A stretch of DNA of 58,690 nucleotides from contig SCRJ01000191.1 of NCBI GenBank assembly GCA_004298115.1, forward strand, positions 1 through 58,690, read 5' to 3'. The notes beneath the pieces are model-generated. The model was not told where the DNA came from. It worked only from the letters and a program-made list of their open reading frames with translations, and searched no databases. The position numbers and the translations under genes were made by a program. This DNA is from Acidobacteriota bacterium (GTDB lineage Bacteria > Acidobacteriota > Thermoanaerobaculia > Thermoanaerobaculales > Thermoanaerobaculaceae). Of this stretch, positions 42,365 through 50,726 are shown piece after piece (the first letter of the stretch is position 1; every line of letters begins with the position of its first letter).

Positions 42365-44041
42365 ATGATCCAGGGGGAGACGCGGCGACCGCCCAGGGGC
42401 GCCCCCACCGGGGGGGCCTACGATTTCATCGTCGTCGGCTCCGGCTTCGGCGGCAGCGTCTCCGCCCTGCGCCTCGCCGAGAAGGGCTACCGCGTCCTCG
42501 TCGTCGAGGCCGGCAAGCGCTTCCGCGCCGAGGAGTTCGCCAAGACCAACTGGAACCTGCGCCGGTACCTCTGGCTGCCGGCGCTCGGGTGCCACGGCAT
42601 TCAGCGCCTGACCCTGCTGAAGGACGTCCTCGTGCTCTCCGGCGCCGGCGTCGGCGGCGGCTCGCTGGTCTACGCCAACACCCTGCTCGCCCCCCACGAC
42701 GAGGTGTTCTCCAGCGGCGCCTGGCCGCGCGGCGCCGACTGGAAGGCTCGCCTCGCCCCCCATTACGCAACCGCGCGCCGCCTGCTCGGGGTGGTGAGCA
42801 CGCCGCGGATTTGGGCCGGCGACGAGGCGCTCGCGGCGTTCGCCGCCGCCACCGGCCGTGCCGGTTCGTTCACCCGCACCGACGTCGCCGTGCTGTTCGG
42901 GGAGCACCCCGGCGAGGACGTCGGCGACCCGTACTTCGGCGGCGAGGGACCGCCGCGCTCCACGTGCACCACCTGCGGCGGCTGCATGGTGGGTTGCCGG
43001 TTCAACGCCAAGAACACGCTGGACAAGAACTACCTCTACTTCGCGGAGAAGCTCGGGGCCGAGGTCCTGCCCGAGACCGTCGTCACGCTGATCGAACCCG
43101 ACGGCGAGGGGGGCTACGTCCTGCACACCCGCCGCTCCACCCGGGTGCTGCGGCGCGGGCGGCGCACGCTGCGTGCGCGCGGCGTCGTGCTCGCGGCCGG
43201 CGCGCTCGGCACCACCGACCTGCTGCTGCGCTGCCGCGAGGCCGGGACGCTGCCCGAGCTTGCCCCCGCCCTCGGGCGGCGGGTGCGCACCAACAGCGAG
43301 GTGCTCTGCGGCGCCACCGCACGGGGCGGCGACGTCGACTACGCCGAGGGTATCGCCATCGCGAGCTCCCTCTACGCCTCCGACAACACGCACCTCGAGG
43401 TCGTCCGCTACTCCAAGGGCTCCGACTTCATGTCGTTCCTGGCGACGCTGCAGGTCGGGCCCGGCACGCGCCTGACGCGACCCCTCAAGTGGGTGTGGGC
43501 GTGCCTTTGCCACCCGCTCGACTTCCTGCGCTCGCTCAACCCGTTCGGCTGGGCGCAACGGAGCGTGATCCTGCTCGTGATGCAGACGGTGGAGAACTCG
43601 ATCCGGCTCGTGCGCCGGCGGCACTGGTACTGGCCGTTCACCCGCCGCCTCGGCAGCCGGCGCGACCCGGGCCAGCCGCCGATCCCGAGCTACATCCCGG
43701 TGGCCAACGAGGCCGGACGCGCCGTGGCGAAGGCGATCGGCGGCTACCCGGAGAGCGCGCTCAACGAGGCGCTGCTCGACATCCCGTTGACGGCCCACAT
43801 CCTCGGCGGCGCGTGCATGGGATCGGGTCCGGCGGACGGCGTCGTGGACGAGTGCAACCGCGTGTTCGGGCACCCCGGCCTGTGGGTTGTGGACGGCGCC
43901 TCCGTCCCCGCCAACCTGGGCGTCAACCCGAGCCTCACGATCACCGCGATCGCCGAGCACGCGATGAGCGCAATTCCGCCGAAGGACCCCGCGGCGGGCC
44001 TGCGCCCCCTACCGCCGCAGGCCCGCGCCGCCGCAAGCTGA
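42365..44041 (+). CDS. GMC family FAD-dependent oxidoreductase with four-Cys motif
   Basis: 558 residues. The FAD-binding motif is DFIVVGSGFGGSVSALRLAEKG (about residues 20-41), AGVGGGSLVYAN marks the GMC/cholesterol-oxidase branch, and HILGGACMG plus GVNPSLTITAIAEHA end the FAD domain with the catalytic His region. STCTTCGGCMVGCRFNAKN (about 200-218) gives C-x2-C-x2-C-x3-C, a possible Fe-S or zinc site seen in one subgroup of the family. It oxidises an alcohol or sterol-like substrate; the substrate is not known. It lies 47 bases after cbiO but has its own promoter-like box. Confidence 0.9.
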   Translation: MIQGETRRPPRGAPTGGAYDFIVVGSGFGGSVSALRLAEKGYRVLVVEAGKRFRAEEFAKTNWNLRRYLWLPALGCHGIQRLTLLKDVLVLSGAGVGGGSLVYANTLLAPHDEVFSSGAWPRGADWKARLAPHYATARRLLGVVSTPRIWAGDEALAAFAAATGRAGSFTRTDVAVLFGEHPGEDVGDPYFGGEGPPRSTCTTCGGCMVGCRFNAKNTLDKNYLYFAEKLGAEVLPETVVTLIEPDGEGGYVLHTRRSTRVLRRGRRTLRARGVVLAAGALGTTDLLLRCREAGTLPELAPALGRRVRTNSEVLCGATARGGDVDYAEGIAIASSLYASDNTHLEVVRYSKGSDFMSFLATLQVGPGTRLTRPLKWVWACLCHPLDFLRSLNPFGWAQRSVILLVMQTVENSIRLVRRRHWYWPFTRRLGSRRDPGQPPIPSYIPVANEAGRAVAKAIGGYPESALNEALLDIPLTAHILGGACMGSGPADGVVDECNRVFGHPGLWVVDGASVPANLGVNPSLTITAIAEHAMSAIPPKDPAAGLRPLPPQARAAAS

Positions 44042-44152
44042 AAAGGAAGAGGAAAGGCGGAAGAAGAAAGAAGGGGCAGGAACGACACCGTCTCTGCGTT
44101 CGTCCTTCTTCTTCCTTCTGCCTTCTCCCTTCGCGTCTCAGGGGCCGGACGA
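44042..44152. terminator. Purine/pyrimidine-rich imperfect hairpin between convergent genes
   Basis: A purine-only run (about 44041-44080) is followed by a pyrimidine run (about 44100-44136) that is roughly its reverse complement. The two could pair into a long imperfect stem. The position between convergent ends suggests termination; composition is unlike the neighbours. Confidence 0.5.
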
Positions 44153-45007
44153 TCACTCGGCGGGCGGCCGGACCGGCCCCTTGGCGAGCGTCACGCGCAG
44201 CCAGACGTCGATCGGCGCCGGCGTCGCCCCGCCGCGCATGCCGCCGCCGCGCATCCCCTCACCCATCCCACCGCGGCCCCCGTACCCGCCGCGACCGCGC
44301 CCCATCCCACCCTCGTCCCCCGGCCCACCCTCCCCCGGCTCGCCGCCGCCGCCGAGGTGGAGGCGGCCCCGGCCGCCCCCCTTCGGCCTCTCGGTCGCGA
44401 GGCCGAGGGCGATCGCCGCGCCGGGCGCGGCCCCGACCGCCAGCGGGTGCGCCTCCGAGGGCTGCAGCGGGACCCTCATTTCCAGGACCAGCACGCCGGA
44501 GTCGTCGCCGAGCGCGGCCTGAACCGGGTCGTCCGGAGCGAGATGAAGCCGCTCCCGGTCGTCCTTGGTGGGGCCGATGAGCTCGACCTCCTGCGCCGCC
44601 CGGTCGAAGCTCGGGGCGTGGCTCCCGCCCTCGGGCGGCTCGCCCTGTTCCGGTTGCCGCCGCGCCGCTTGCGGCCCCGCTGCGACCGGGAAGCGCACGC
44701 CGAACGTCTTGCTGTCCTTCCCGTCCCCGTTGAGCCACACCGTGAGACCGAGCCGCACGAGCTGCCTCTTGACGATCGGGTCCGACGTCCTGAGGCACAG
44801 GTAGAGATAACGCGCGTCGTTCTGCAGCCCGATCACGAGCGGAGGGTCGCCGAGCGGCCGGAGGAGCGGCGCCCACTCCCCTGGGCCACCGTCCACGGGG
44901 ACGGCGGCCCCGGCCCACGCGCTCGCGATCTCGAGGTCCTTGCCGCGCGCGGCGACCGCCGCCGCCGCGACCGCCAACGCCATCACGACCGCCCTCGATG
45001 TCTTCAC
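44153..45007 (-). CDS. Exported CBM9-like beta-sandwich protein with Gly-rich insert
   Basis: 284 residues from GTG 45007 with GGGAGGG upstream. Signal peptide about 1-22. Residues about 25-195 look like the carbohydrate-binding-module-9-like domain often found alone in exported proteins (DGGPGEWAPL, LQNDARYLYLCLRTSD, LTVWLNGDGKDSKTFGVRFP). Residues about 215-262 are low-complexity Gly/Arg (GMGRGRGGYGGRGG, GMRGGGMRGG), ahead of a final strand. Not recognised further. Confidence 0.75.
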   Translation of the reverse strand: MKTSRAVVMALAVAAAAVAARGKDLEIASAWAGAAVPVDGGPGEWAPLLRPLGDPPLVIGLQNDARYLYLCLRTSDPIVKRQLVRLGLTVWLNGDGKDSKTFGVRFPVAAGPQAARRQPEQGEPPEGGSHAPSFDRAAQEVELIGPTKDDRERLHLAPDDPVQAALGDDSGVLVLEMRVPLQPSEAHPLAVGAAPGAAIALGLATERPKGGGRGRLHLGGGGEPGEGGPGDEGGMGRGRGGYGGRGGMGEGMRGGGMRGGATPAPIDVWLRVTLAKGPVRPPAE

Positions 45008-45108
45008 GGCGCACCCTCCCGCGCGGTCCAGCGCAGAAACCGACACGATGTTGACGGTCACGACCTGTCCCCGGTTACACCCCGGCGGGTGTGGGGACGA
45101 CCGGCGAG

Positions 45109-45510
45109 TCAGGGAGTGGGCTTGAGGCCAAGGAACTCGGGGAAGTGACGGCCGATGGCGGCGACGAGGGTCTCGGGCTCGATCGGCTTCTCCAGGTACT
45201 CCTCCACCTGGTACTGCTGCCGCGCCTCCGCCTCCCAGCGCCGGCTCTTGAACACCGCGGTCACGATGAAGATGACGGGCCGGTACTCGGGAGCAACCTC
45301 GCGCAGCTTGGCGATGACCTCGAACCCGGAGACCAACGGCATGAGGGCATCGATGATCGCGAGCTCGGGGCGCTTCGCCAGCAACACCTCCACGGCCTCG
45401 CGTCCGTCCGCGGCCTCGAACACCTCCAGACCGTGCTCCCGCAACAGCTCCGCCGTCACCACTCGGAAGATCCGGCTGTCGTCCGCGACCAGAGCCCCCT
45501 GCAGAGGCAT
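45109..45510 (-). CDS. Single-domain response regulator (CheY-like receiver)
   Basis: 133 residues from ATG 45510, chosen over the ATG six bases upstream because AAAGGGG is then at proper distance. Complete receiver: acidic pair VADDSR (Asp10/11), phospho-Asp54 in IIDALMP, Thr in IVTAVF (about 86), Lys in LEKPIEP (about 105). No output domain, so it acts by protein contact. No kinase gene is adjacent. It diverges from the second solute-binding lipoprotein. Confidence 0.94.
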   Translation of the reverse strand: MPLQGALVADDSRIFRVVTAELLREHGLEVFEAADGREAVEVLLAKRPELAIIDALMPLVSGFEVIAKLREVAPEYRPVIFIVTAVFKSRRWEAEARQQYQVEEYLEKPIEPETLVAAIGRHFPEFLGLKPTP

Positions 45511-45638
45511 CGTCATCCCCTTTCGGACTACCACTTTATGCTACCACCGCCGGGGCATCGCACCTCGCCGGTCGGCCGCGGGCGCGCCGACGACGCCCCG
45601 GCCGCGTGCCCGGTTCACCGGGGGCCGGCGGATCAGTG

Positions 45639-45644
45639 TATCGT
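45639..45644 (+). promoter_or_regulatory. Putative -10 box TATCGT, implying a leaderless lipoprotein mRNA
   Basis: GTATCGT ends six bases before GTG 45651. This is the main support for that start, since no ribosome-binding site is present. Confidence 0.35.
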
Positions 45645-45650
45645 TGCTGC

Positions 45651-47165
45651 GTGCCCGCACGAGGGGTTTTGTCGCCGCGCACGGTGCGAGCCGCGCGGGG
45701 GCCGCACCCGAGAGGCCGATCGCTCGGTTCGGCGCTCCTGGCGGTCGCGTCGGTGTTGGCGGTCTGCGGCTGCGCCCGCGAGCCGTCCCGGCCCCTGACC
45801 GTCGCCTTCGGCGACGCCCCGGTCACTCTCGACCCCCACACCAGCAACCGCAACGTCGCGTGGTCCGTCCTGTCGAGCTTCTACGACCCGCTGGTCTCGC
45901 TCTCGCCGGAGATGAGACCGCAGCCCGCGCTCGCGGTCAGCTGGGAGCACAACGATGCGACGCACTGGCGCTTCCGGCTGCGGCCGGGGGTCAAGTTCTG
46001 CAACGGGGATGCGCTCACGGCCGATGACGTCGTGGCCAGCTTCGAGCGCGCACGCCACCTTCCCGCGTCGGCGGTTTCACAGTACCTCGTGGGGGTGCGG
46101 TCGATCACCAGCGACGGCGAATCGACGGTGGTCATCGAGACCGACGGGGACCAGGCCGACCTCCTCAACCGCCTCTCGTTCATCCTCGTGGTCCGCGCCG
46201 CTGACGCCGGCCCGGGCCCGATCACCGCGCCGATCGGCACCGCGTCGTACCGCTTCGCCGGCGTGCGGAAAGACGGCTCGGTGCTCGCCACGGCATGGGC
46301 GGGCTGGCGCGGGCGCCCCGACTGCCGGGACGTCGTCTTCGAGTTCTGCCGCACCGGCGCGGAGGCGGCCGGACAGCTGCTCGCCGGCAAGGTCGACGTT
46401 TGCCACCTGATCCCCGACGACTGGATCCCTGAGGTCGCCCGCGCCGCGGGCGTGCGCCTCGAACAGCAGCCGCGGCTCGCGGTGCAGCTCCTCGGCGTCG
46501 ACGCCAACGAGGCCCAGGGTGAGGCCCGGCGGGCGCTGGCCGACCCTCGGGTCCGGCGGGCGCTGCTGCTGGCCCTCGACCGCGGCTCATGGGTGGCGCG
46601 CTTGTTCCGGGGCAACGGCGCGGTGGCGTCGCAGTACGTCCACCCGGCCGTGTTCGGGTACGACCCGGCGCTTTCCCCGTCGCCCTACGATCCGAAGGCG
46701 GCGCGGCGGCTGCTCGCCGAGGCCGGTTTTGCCGACGGCTTCACGGTCACGCTCCGGTACGACGCCGCGAGCGCCGCGGTGGCGGACGCGATCGCGTCGG
46801 ACCTCGAGAAGGTCGGTGTGAGGGTCGAGCTGCGGCCCGGCGCCCGCCGTGCGGCCCTCGTGTACTTCGCGTGGGCGTGCAGCACGGGCGACGCGTCGGA
46901 CTTCTTCGAGAGCCTCATCCGCGGCGCCGCCAACCCGGCGCTCGCCGACGAGCCGACCGGCGCTCTCCTCGACGCCGCCGGGCGCGAGGCCGACCCGGCC
47001 AAGCGCCTCGCCCTGCTGCAGCGCGCCCAGAGGAGGACGCTCGAGTTCCTGCCGATCCTGCCGCTGACGATCCGTTGGGGGACCAAGGGGTTGTCGCCGC
47101 GGGTGGACGTCGTCATCCGCTACGACGAGCGCGAGGACGTGGCCGCCTTTCGCTGGCGCCGATAG
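45651..47165 (+). CDS. Second orphan family-5 solute-binding lipoprotein
   Basis: 504 residues from GTG 45651; an internal GTG at 45684 would also leave a signal sequence. Lipobox around LAVCGCAREP. Family-5 periplasmic binding protein: APVTLDPHTSNRN, NGDALTADDVVASFERA, LFRGNGAVASQYVHPAVFGYDP, and C-terminal LPILPLTIRW. It is paralogous to 13932-15476 along the whole length, including the rare VASQYVHP block. There is no permease or ATPase in the vicinity. The ligand is unknown. Confidence 0.88.
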   Translation: MPARGVLSPRTVRAARGPHPRGRSLGSALLAVASVLAVCGCAREPSRPLTVAFGDAPVTLDPHTSNRNVAWSVLSSFYDPLVSLSPEMRPQPALAVSWEHNDATHWRFRLRPGVKFCNGDALTADDVVASFERARHLPASAVSQYLVGVRSITSDGESTVVIETDGDQADLLNRLSFILVVRAADAGPGPITAPIGTASYRFAGVRKDGSVLATAWAGWRGRPDCRDVVFEFCRTGAEAAGQLLAGKVDVCHLIPDDWIPEVARAAGVRLEQQPRLAVQLLGVDANEAQGEARRALADPRVRRALLLALDRGSWVARLFRGNGAVASQYVHPAVFGYDPALSPSPYDPKAARRLLAEAGFADGFTVTLRYDAASAAVADAIASDLEKVGVRVELRPGARRAALVYFAWACSTGDASDFFESLIRGAANPALADEPTGALLDAAGREADPAKRLALLQRAQRRTLEFLPILPLTIRWGTKGLSPRVDVVIRYDEREDVAAFRWRR

Positions 47166-47212
47166 CGCGACCGTTTCCGGCCCTGCGGCGCGAGCCGAAC
47201 CCGGGCGCGCCC

Positions 47213-47533
47213 TCAGCGGCCGCGGTCGGTGCGGGGCGCGGCTGGCGTCGCCCGGTGCTGCGCCTCGGACTCGCACTTCGCCCGCACCCATCCGCCACGG
47301 ATCGTGGTGCTGTCGCAGTACGCCTTGCCGCTGCTGGCCGGGTTGTTGAGGTACCCGAGGATGCTGGCGCAGGTCTCGTCCGGCGCCGGGATCACCCGGC
47401 AAACCCCCGCAAACTGGTCGTTGGTAAAACAGCACGGCTCGGGCGCCTCGGCGCTGCGGCCGGCCCCGGTTGCGGCCAACGCGACGACCGCAACGGCCAA
47501 CCCTCGAATCGTTCCCCACGGGTGGTCACGCAT
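47213..47533 (-). CDS. Small exported six-Cys protein of unknown function
   Basis: 106 residues from ATG 47533 with GGAGG six bases upstream. Signal peptide about 1-28 (GAGRSAEA). The mature part has six Cys (EPCCFTND, GVCRV, ETCAS, AYCDS, AKCES), enough for three disulfides, and the conserved-looking motifs LGYLNNPASSGKAYC and IRGGW. No family name known to me. Periplasmic or secreted. Confidence 0.75.
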   Translation of the reverse strand: MRDHPWGTIRGLAVAVVALAATGAGRSAEAPEPCCFTNDQFAGVCRVIPAPDETCASILGYLNNPASSGKAYCDSTTIRGGWVRAKCESEAQHRATPAAPRTDRGR

Positions 47534-47621
47534 TCGACACCTCCAACATTCCCCGTCCGAACATGATTCAGACTACCACTCGCCACCCCCGGCGTGCGGC
47601 GCCGCCGGGCCCCCGGTCCGG

Positions 47622-48854
47622 TCAGGCGGTCCCGGCCATCGCCCGCCCGGCGATCCAGCCCGTGGTCCACGCGGCCTGGAAGTTGAAGCCGCCGGTGAGT
47701 CCGTCGATGTCGAGCAGCTCGCCGGCGAGGAAGAGACCGGGGCAGACGCGGCTCTCCATCGTCTTGAACCCGACCTCGGCGAGGCGCACGCCGCCGCAGG
47801 TGACGAACTCGTCCTTGTTCCGGCTCGTGCCGGTCACCTCCAGCTCGGTCCGAGCGAGCTGCCGGACGAGCCGCTGCTGCCCGGCGCGGGTCAGCTCCGC
47901 CCAGCGCGTGCCGCGCTCGATCCCGGCGGCGAGCACGAGACCTTCCCACAGACGCGCGGCCAGCGGCGCGAACGGCGTGTTGGCCACCAGGCGGGCGGGC
48001 TGGTCGCGCCGGCGGAGCCGGCACGCCGCGGCGATCTCGTCCTCGCGGAGGTGAGGCAACCAGTTGACGCGCAGAGCGAACCCGTAGCCGAGGGCGTGTA
48101 GCGCCCGAGCCCCCCACGCCGACGCCCGGAGCACCGCCGGCCCGGAGACGCCTTCGTGCGTCAGCAGGAGCGGGCCGCGCTCGCGCAGCCCCGCGGCCGG
48201 CACCGCGACCTCCGCCGCCTCGACCGCGACCCCCGCCAGTTCCCGCACCCACGGCGCTTCGACCCGGAACGCGAACAACGACGGCACCGGCGGTTCGAGG
48301 GTGTGCCCGAGCGTGACCGCCAGCCCCCCCGCGGCCGCCGTTCGGCACCCCCCGGTGGCCAGCAGCAGGCGGTCGCAGACCGGAGTCTCGCCTCGGGCGA
48401 GGTTCAGCTCGAACCCTCCGGCCGCCCGCCGGCTCGCCCGCTCGACGGCGCAACCGGTGCGCAGCGTCACCCCCGCCTCCGCGGCCGCCCGTACGAGGCA
48501 GTCGACCACCGTCGCGGACGAGTCGCTGACCGGGAAGACGCGGCCGTCGGGCTCGGTCTTGAGCACGACGCCCCGCGCCTCGAACCATGCCATGGTGTCG
48601 CGCGGCTGGAAGACGCCGAACGGACCGAGCAGCGCTCGCCCGCCGCGCGGGTACGCGCCGGCGAGTTCGCGCGCGTCGAAGCACGCGTGCGTGACGTTGC
48701 AGCGCCCTCCCCCCGAGATGCGGACCTTGGCGAGGGGAGTCGCGCCCTTCTCGATGACGGTGACCTCGGATGCTGGCGCCGCCTCGGCGCACGCGATCGC
48801 GGCAAAAACCCCGGCCGCCCCTCCCCCGACCACGACGACACGCCGCCCGCGCAT
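47622..48854 (-). CDS. BaiN/HI0933-like NAD(P)/FAD-dependent oxidoreductase
   Basis: 410 residues from ATG 48854. FAD-binding GGGAAGVFAAIACAE (about 9-23), the family signature LAKVRISGGGRCNVTHAC (about 42-59), an inserted beta domain (about 190-330), and the C-terminal CPGLFLAGELLDIDGLTGGFNFQ. These flavoproteins are widespread and mostly uncharacterised; one member, BaiN, acts in bile-acid dehydroxylation, which should not be assumed here. A hairpin separates it from the upstream peroxiredoxin gene. Confidence 0.92.
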   Translation of the reverse strand: MRGRRVVVVGGGAAGVFAAIACAEAAPASEVTVIEKGATPLAKVRISGGGRCNVTHACFDARELAGAYPRGGRALLGPFGVFQPRDTMAWFEARGVVLKTEPDGRVFPVSDSSATVVDCLVRAAAEAGVTLRTGCAVERASRRAAGGFELNLARGETPVCDRLLLATGGCRTAAAGGLAVTLGHTLEPPVPSLFAFRVEAPWVRELAGVAVEAAEVAVPAAGLRERGPLLLTHEGVSGPAVLRASAWGARALHALGYGFALRVNWLPHLREDEIAAACRLRRRDQPARLVANTPFAPLAARLWEGLVLAAGIERGTRWAELTRAGQQRLVRQLARTELEVTGTSRNKDEFVTCGGVRLAEVGFKTMESRVCPGLFLAGELLDIDGLTGGFNFQAAWTTGWIAGRAMAGTA

Positions 48855-48950
48855 GGCGGCGACTGTACCGCAAACCCGGCGAGCGGAGCGGCGCGCCCTC
48901 GCGAGCGCCCCGGAGGAGGGAGGGTGGGGCGGGCGGCCGGAGACGAACAA

Positions 48951-48980
48951 GTCCCCGGGGGCTGCGACGCCCCCGGGGAC
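48951..48980 (-). terminator. Terminator hairpin after the peroxiredoxin gene
   Basis: A perfect 12-base stem (GTCCCCGGGGGC / GCCCCCGGGGAC) with loop TGCGAC, 23 bases past the peroxiredoxin stop. The T-tract is weak (TTGTTCGTCT on the minus strand). Confidence 0.7.
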
Positions 48981-49003
48981 CCGGTGCGACGTGGGACGAC
49001 GGC

Positions 49004-49720
49004 CTACTTCTCCATCTTCGGGTTCCAGACCTTCCACACGTTGCCGACGAGGTCGGGGCCGGGCTTGAGCGTCGCCTGGCCGGGCTGCCAGCCCGCCGGG
49101 GTCGCCTCGGCACCCTTGCTGGCGCGCACGAGCTGGAACGCCTGCACCTGGCGCACCGTCTCCGCGAACATGCGCCCGACCGGCGGCGTGAGCACCTCCA
49201 TCGCCTGGACAACGCCGTCAGGATCGATGATGAACCGGCCGCGCATCTCGATGCCCATGGTCTCGTCGTAGACGCCGTACGCGCGGCCGATGTTGCCGGC
49301 CTGGTCGGAAACCATGTGGAAGGGAACGCCGCCGTCGACCATCTTGGTGAGCTCGTTGTCGTTCCACATCTTGTGGACGAAGTGGCTGTCGACGCTGACG
49401 GAGAGGACCTCGACGCCGAGTGCCTGCAGCTGCGGATATTTGTCGGCGACCGCCGACACTTCAGTCGCTCAAACGAAGGTGAAGTCGCCCGGGTAGAAGC
49501 AGAGCAGCGTCCACTTCCCCAGGTAATCCGAGAGCTTTACGTTGGTGAAGCCGCCTTTGAAGTAGGCGGGCGCCTGGAAATCCGGGGCCTTCTGCCCCAC
49601 GCGTGCGGTCACGGCCGTCTCCTTTCTCGTCTCGGGGACCGGGGATGCCGGCGCGGCGGGCGGGCTTTCGCCGACCACGCTCCCGGTGACGCGGGCGCAC
49701 CCTTTGGGCTCGTCTGCCAT
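49004..49720 (-). CDS. Selenocysteine-containing peroxiredoxin (in-frame TGA at the peroxidatic position)
   Basis: 238 residues if the TGA at 49469-49471 is read as selenocysteine (residue 84); ATG 49720 has AGGAGG four bases upstream. A thiol-peroxidase fold: [28 protein letters not shown], then [22 protein letters not shown], where the usual motif is FTFVCPTE. The downstream half ([28 protein letters not shown]) continues in the same frame with no other defect. It reduces hydrogen and organic peroxides in the cytoplasm. The C-terminal resolving Cys (normally VCPAGW) is Thr here (ATPAGW, about 207); the only Cys are 8 and 74. A decayed gene is unlikely because everything downstream is conserved and a hairpin follows the TGA. 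A standard gene caller would split it. Confidence 0.9.
49441..49458 (-). promoter_or_regulatory. Candidate bacterial SECIS hairpin
   Basis: Counting U of UGA as 1, bases 14-20 (UGUCGGC) pair perfectly with 25-31 (GCCGACA), leaving the loop GGUC. A short stem starting 11 bases after UGA with G and U in the apical loop is what SelB recognises in bacterial SECIS elements (the E. coli fdhF loop also carries GGUC). Confidence 0.65.
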
Positions 49721-49811
49721 CAGGCCTCCTCTCGCCGTTCTTCGACCACGGTACCCGCCCTGCGGAGCGACCGTCAAGGCTCGGTCCGGGCACCGGACCA
49801 GCCGCGCCCGG

Positions 49812-50615
49812 TCACTCGAGCGCGAGCACGACGTCCTGCACCTGACCCGTCGCGACCTCGACCCGCACGCTCTTCCCGGTGTGGCCCGGCGCCACGACAT
49901 CGATCCGGTGATCGCCCGGAGCCACCGCGACGCCCCGCTGCAGGCGCGCCAGCTCGTCCCCGCTTCCGGTGAACACCCCGTCGATGTACACGGCGGCGTT
50001 GCCCGGCGACACCCGCAACCTGAGCGCGGCTGTCTCCTGTCCGGGACCCGCCGTCGGAGCCGCGAGCTGCACCGCCGCGCCAGCCGATCCCGAAGATGCG
50101 TCGCTTCCGCCCGGCGCCACGTCGATCGCTTCCGGGTCGTACGGCCCGACCGCGCCGTACGAGCCATACCACCATCCGTCGTACGGCCAGCCCCAGCCCC
50201 CGTTCCACCCGTACGGGAAGCCAAGGTACAGGCCGGGCCAGCCGTACCCCCCACTCCAACCGTACGACCCACGCCAGCCGTAGGATCCGCGCCAACCGGG
50301 ACGTCCTCTCCAGGCGTGGCCCCCGCCACCCCAGTGCGGCACGCCGCCATGCAACCCGCCGTCCGGGTGACCGGTCAACCCGCGGCGAACGCCGCCGCCC
50401 CCGTGGGCCCCGAAGCCGACCCGCCCGCCCGAACCGACGTGGCTGCCGGAACCGACGCGACCGCCGGCGCCGAAGTGACCTCCCGAGCCGAAATGGCCTC
50501 CGCCCGACGGGCGGCCTCCCCCCCCGCGCCCACCACCCCGTGACTGGCTCCACGCCGGCGCCGCCACGGCGACCACCCCGGCCAGAACGAGCGTCGCAAC
50601 GTTCCGTGCTCTCAT
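49812..50615 (-). CDS. Exported Gly-rich protein with C-terminal PEGA domain
   Basis: 267 residues from ATG 50615 (GGAGGG upstream). Signal peptide about 1-23 (APAWSQ). Residues about 24-105 are Gly/His/Ser-rich repeats ([17 protein letters not shown]), about 106-150 are Gly/Trp/Tyr-rich ([27 protein letters not shown]), and about 195-267 form a PEGA-type beta domain ([34 protein letters not shown]). PEGA domains are found in surface-layer and cell-envelope proteins. A structural surface role is inferred. The minus frame stays open far beyond the start (to 54587), but that is high-GC shadow. Confidence 0.82.
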   Translation of the reverse strand: MRARNVATLVLAGVVAVAAPAWSQSRGGGRGGGGRPSGGGHFGSGGHFGAGGRVGSGSHVGSGGRVGFGAHGGGGVRRGLTGHPDGGLHGGVPHWGGGGHAWRGRPGWRGSYGWRGSYGWSGGYGWPGLYLGFPYGWNGGWGWPYDGWWYGSYGAVGPYDPEAIDVAPGGSDASSGSAGAAVQLAAPTAGPGQETAALRLRVSPGNAAVYIDGVFTGSGDELARLQRGVAVAPGDHRIDVVAPGHTGKSVRVEVATGQVQDVVLALE

Positions 50616-50711
50616 CGCGCCCTCCGGTTCGCCGGCGGCCAAGGGCGCCGCGACCCGTATCCCACATCCATTATCAGTTCCGCCGGCGCGCGGCGCCAGC
50701 GCCGGTCGGCG

Positions 50712-50717
50712 TAGACT
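50712..50717 (+). promoter_or_regulatory. Putative -10 box TAGACT of the permease gene
   Basis: GTAGACT ends nine bases before ATG 50727; a very short leader is predicted. Confidence 0.3.
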
Positions 50718-50726
50718 GCGCGCCGG

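Noticed and set aside
49461-49720. Peroxiredoxin as a pseudogene or frameshift
   Set aside because: Both halves are in one frame, the only interruption is TGA at the peroxidatic position, the downstream half is conserved, and a SECIS-like hairpin follows.
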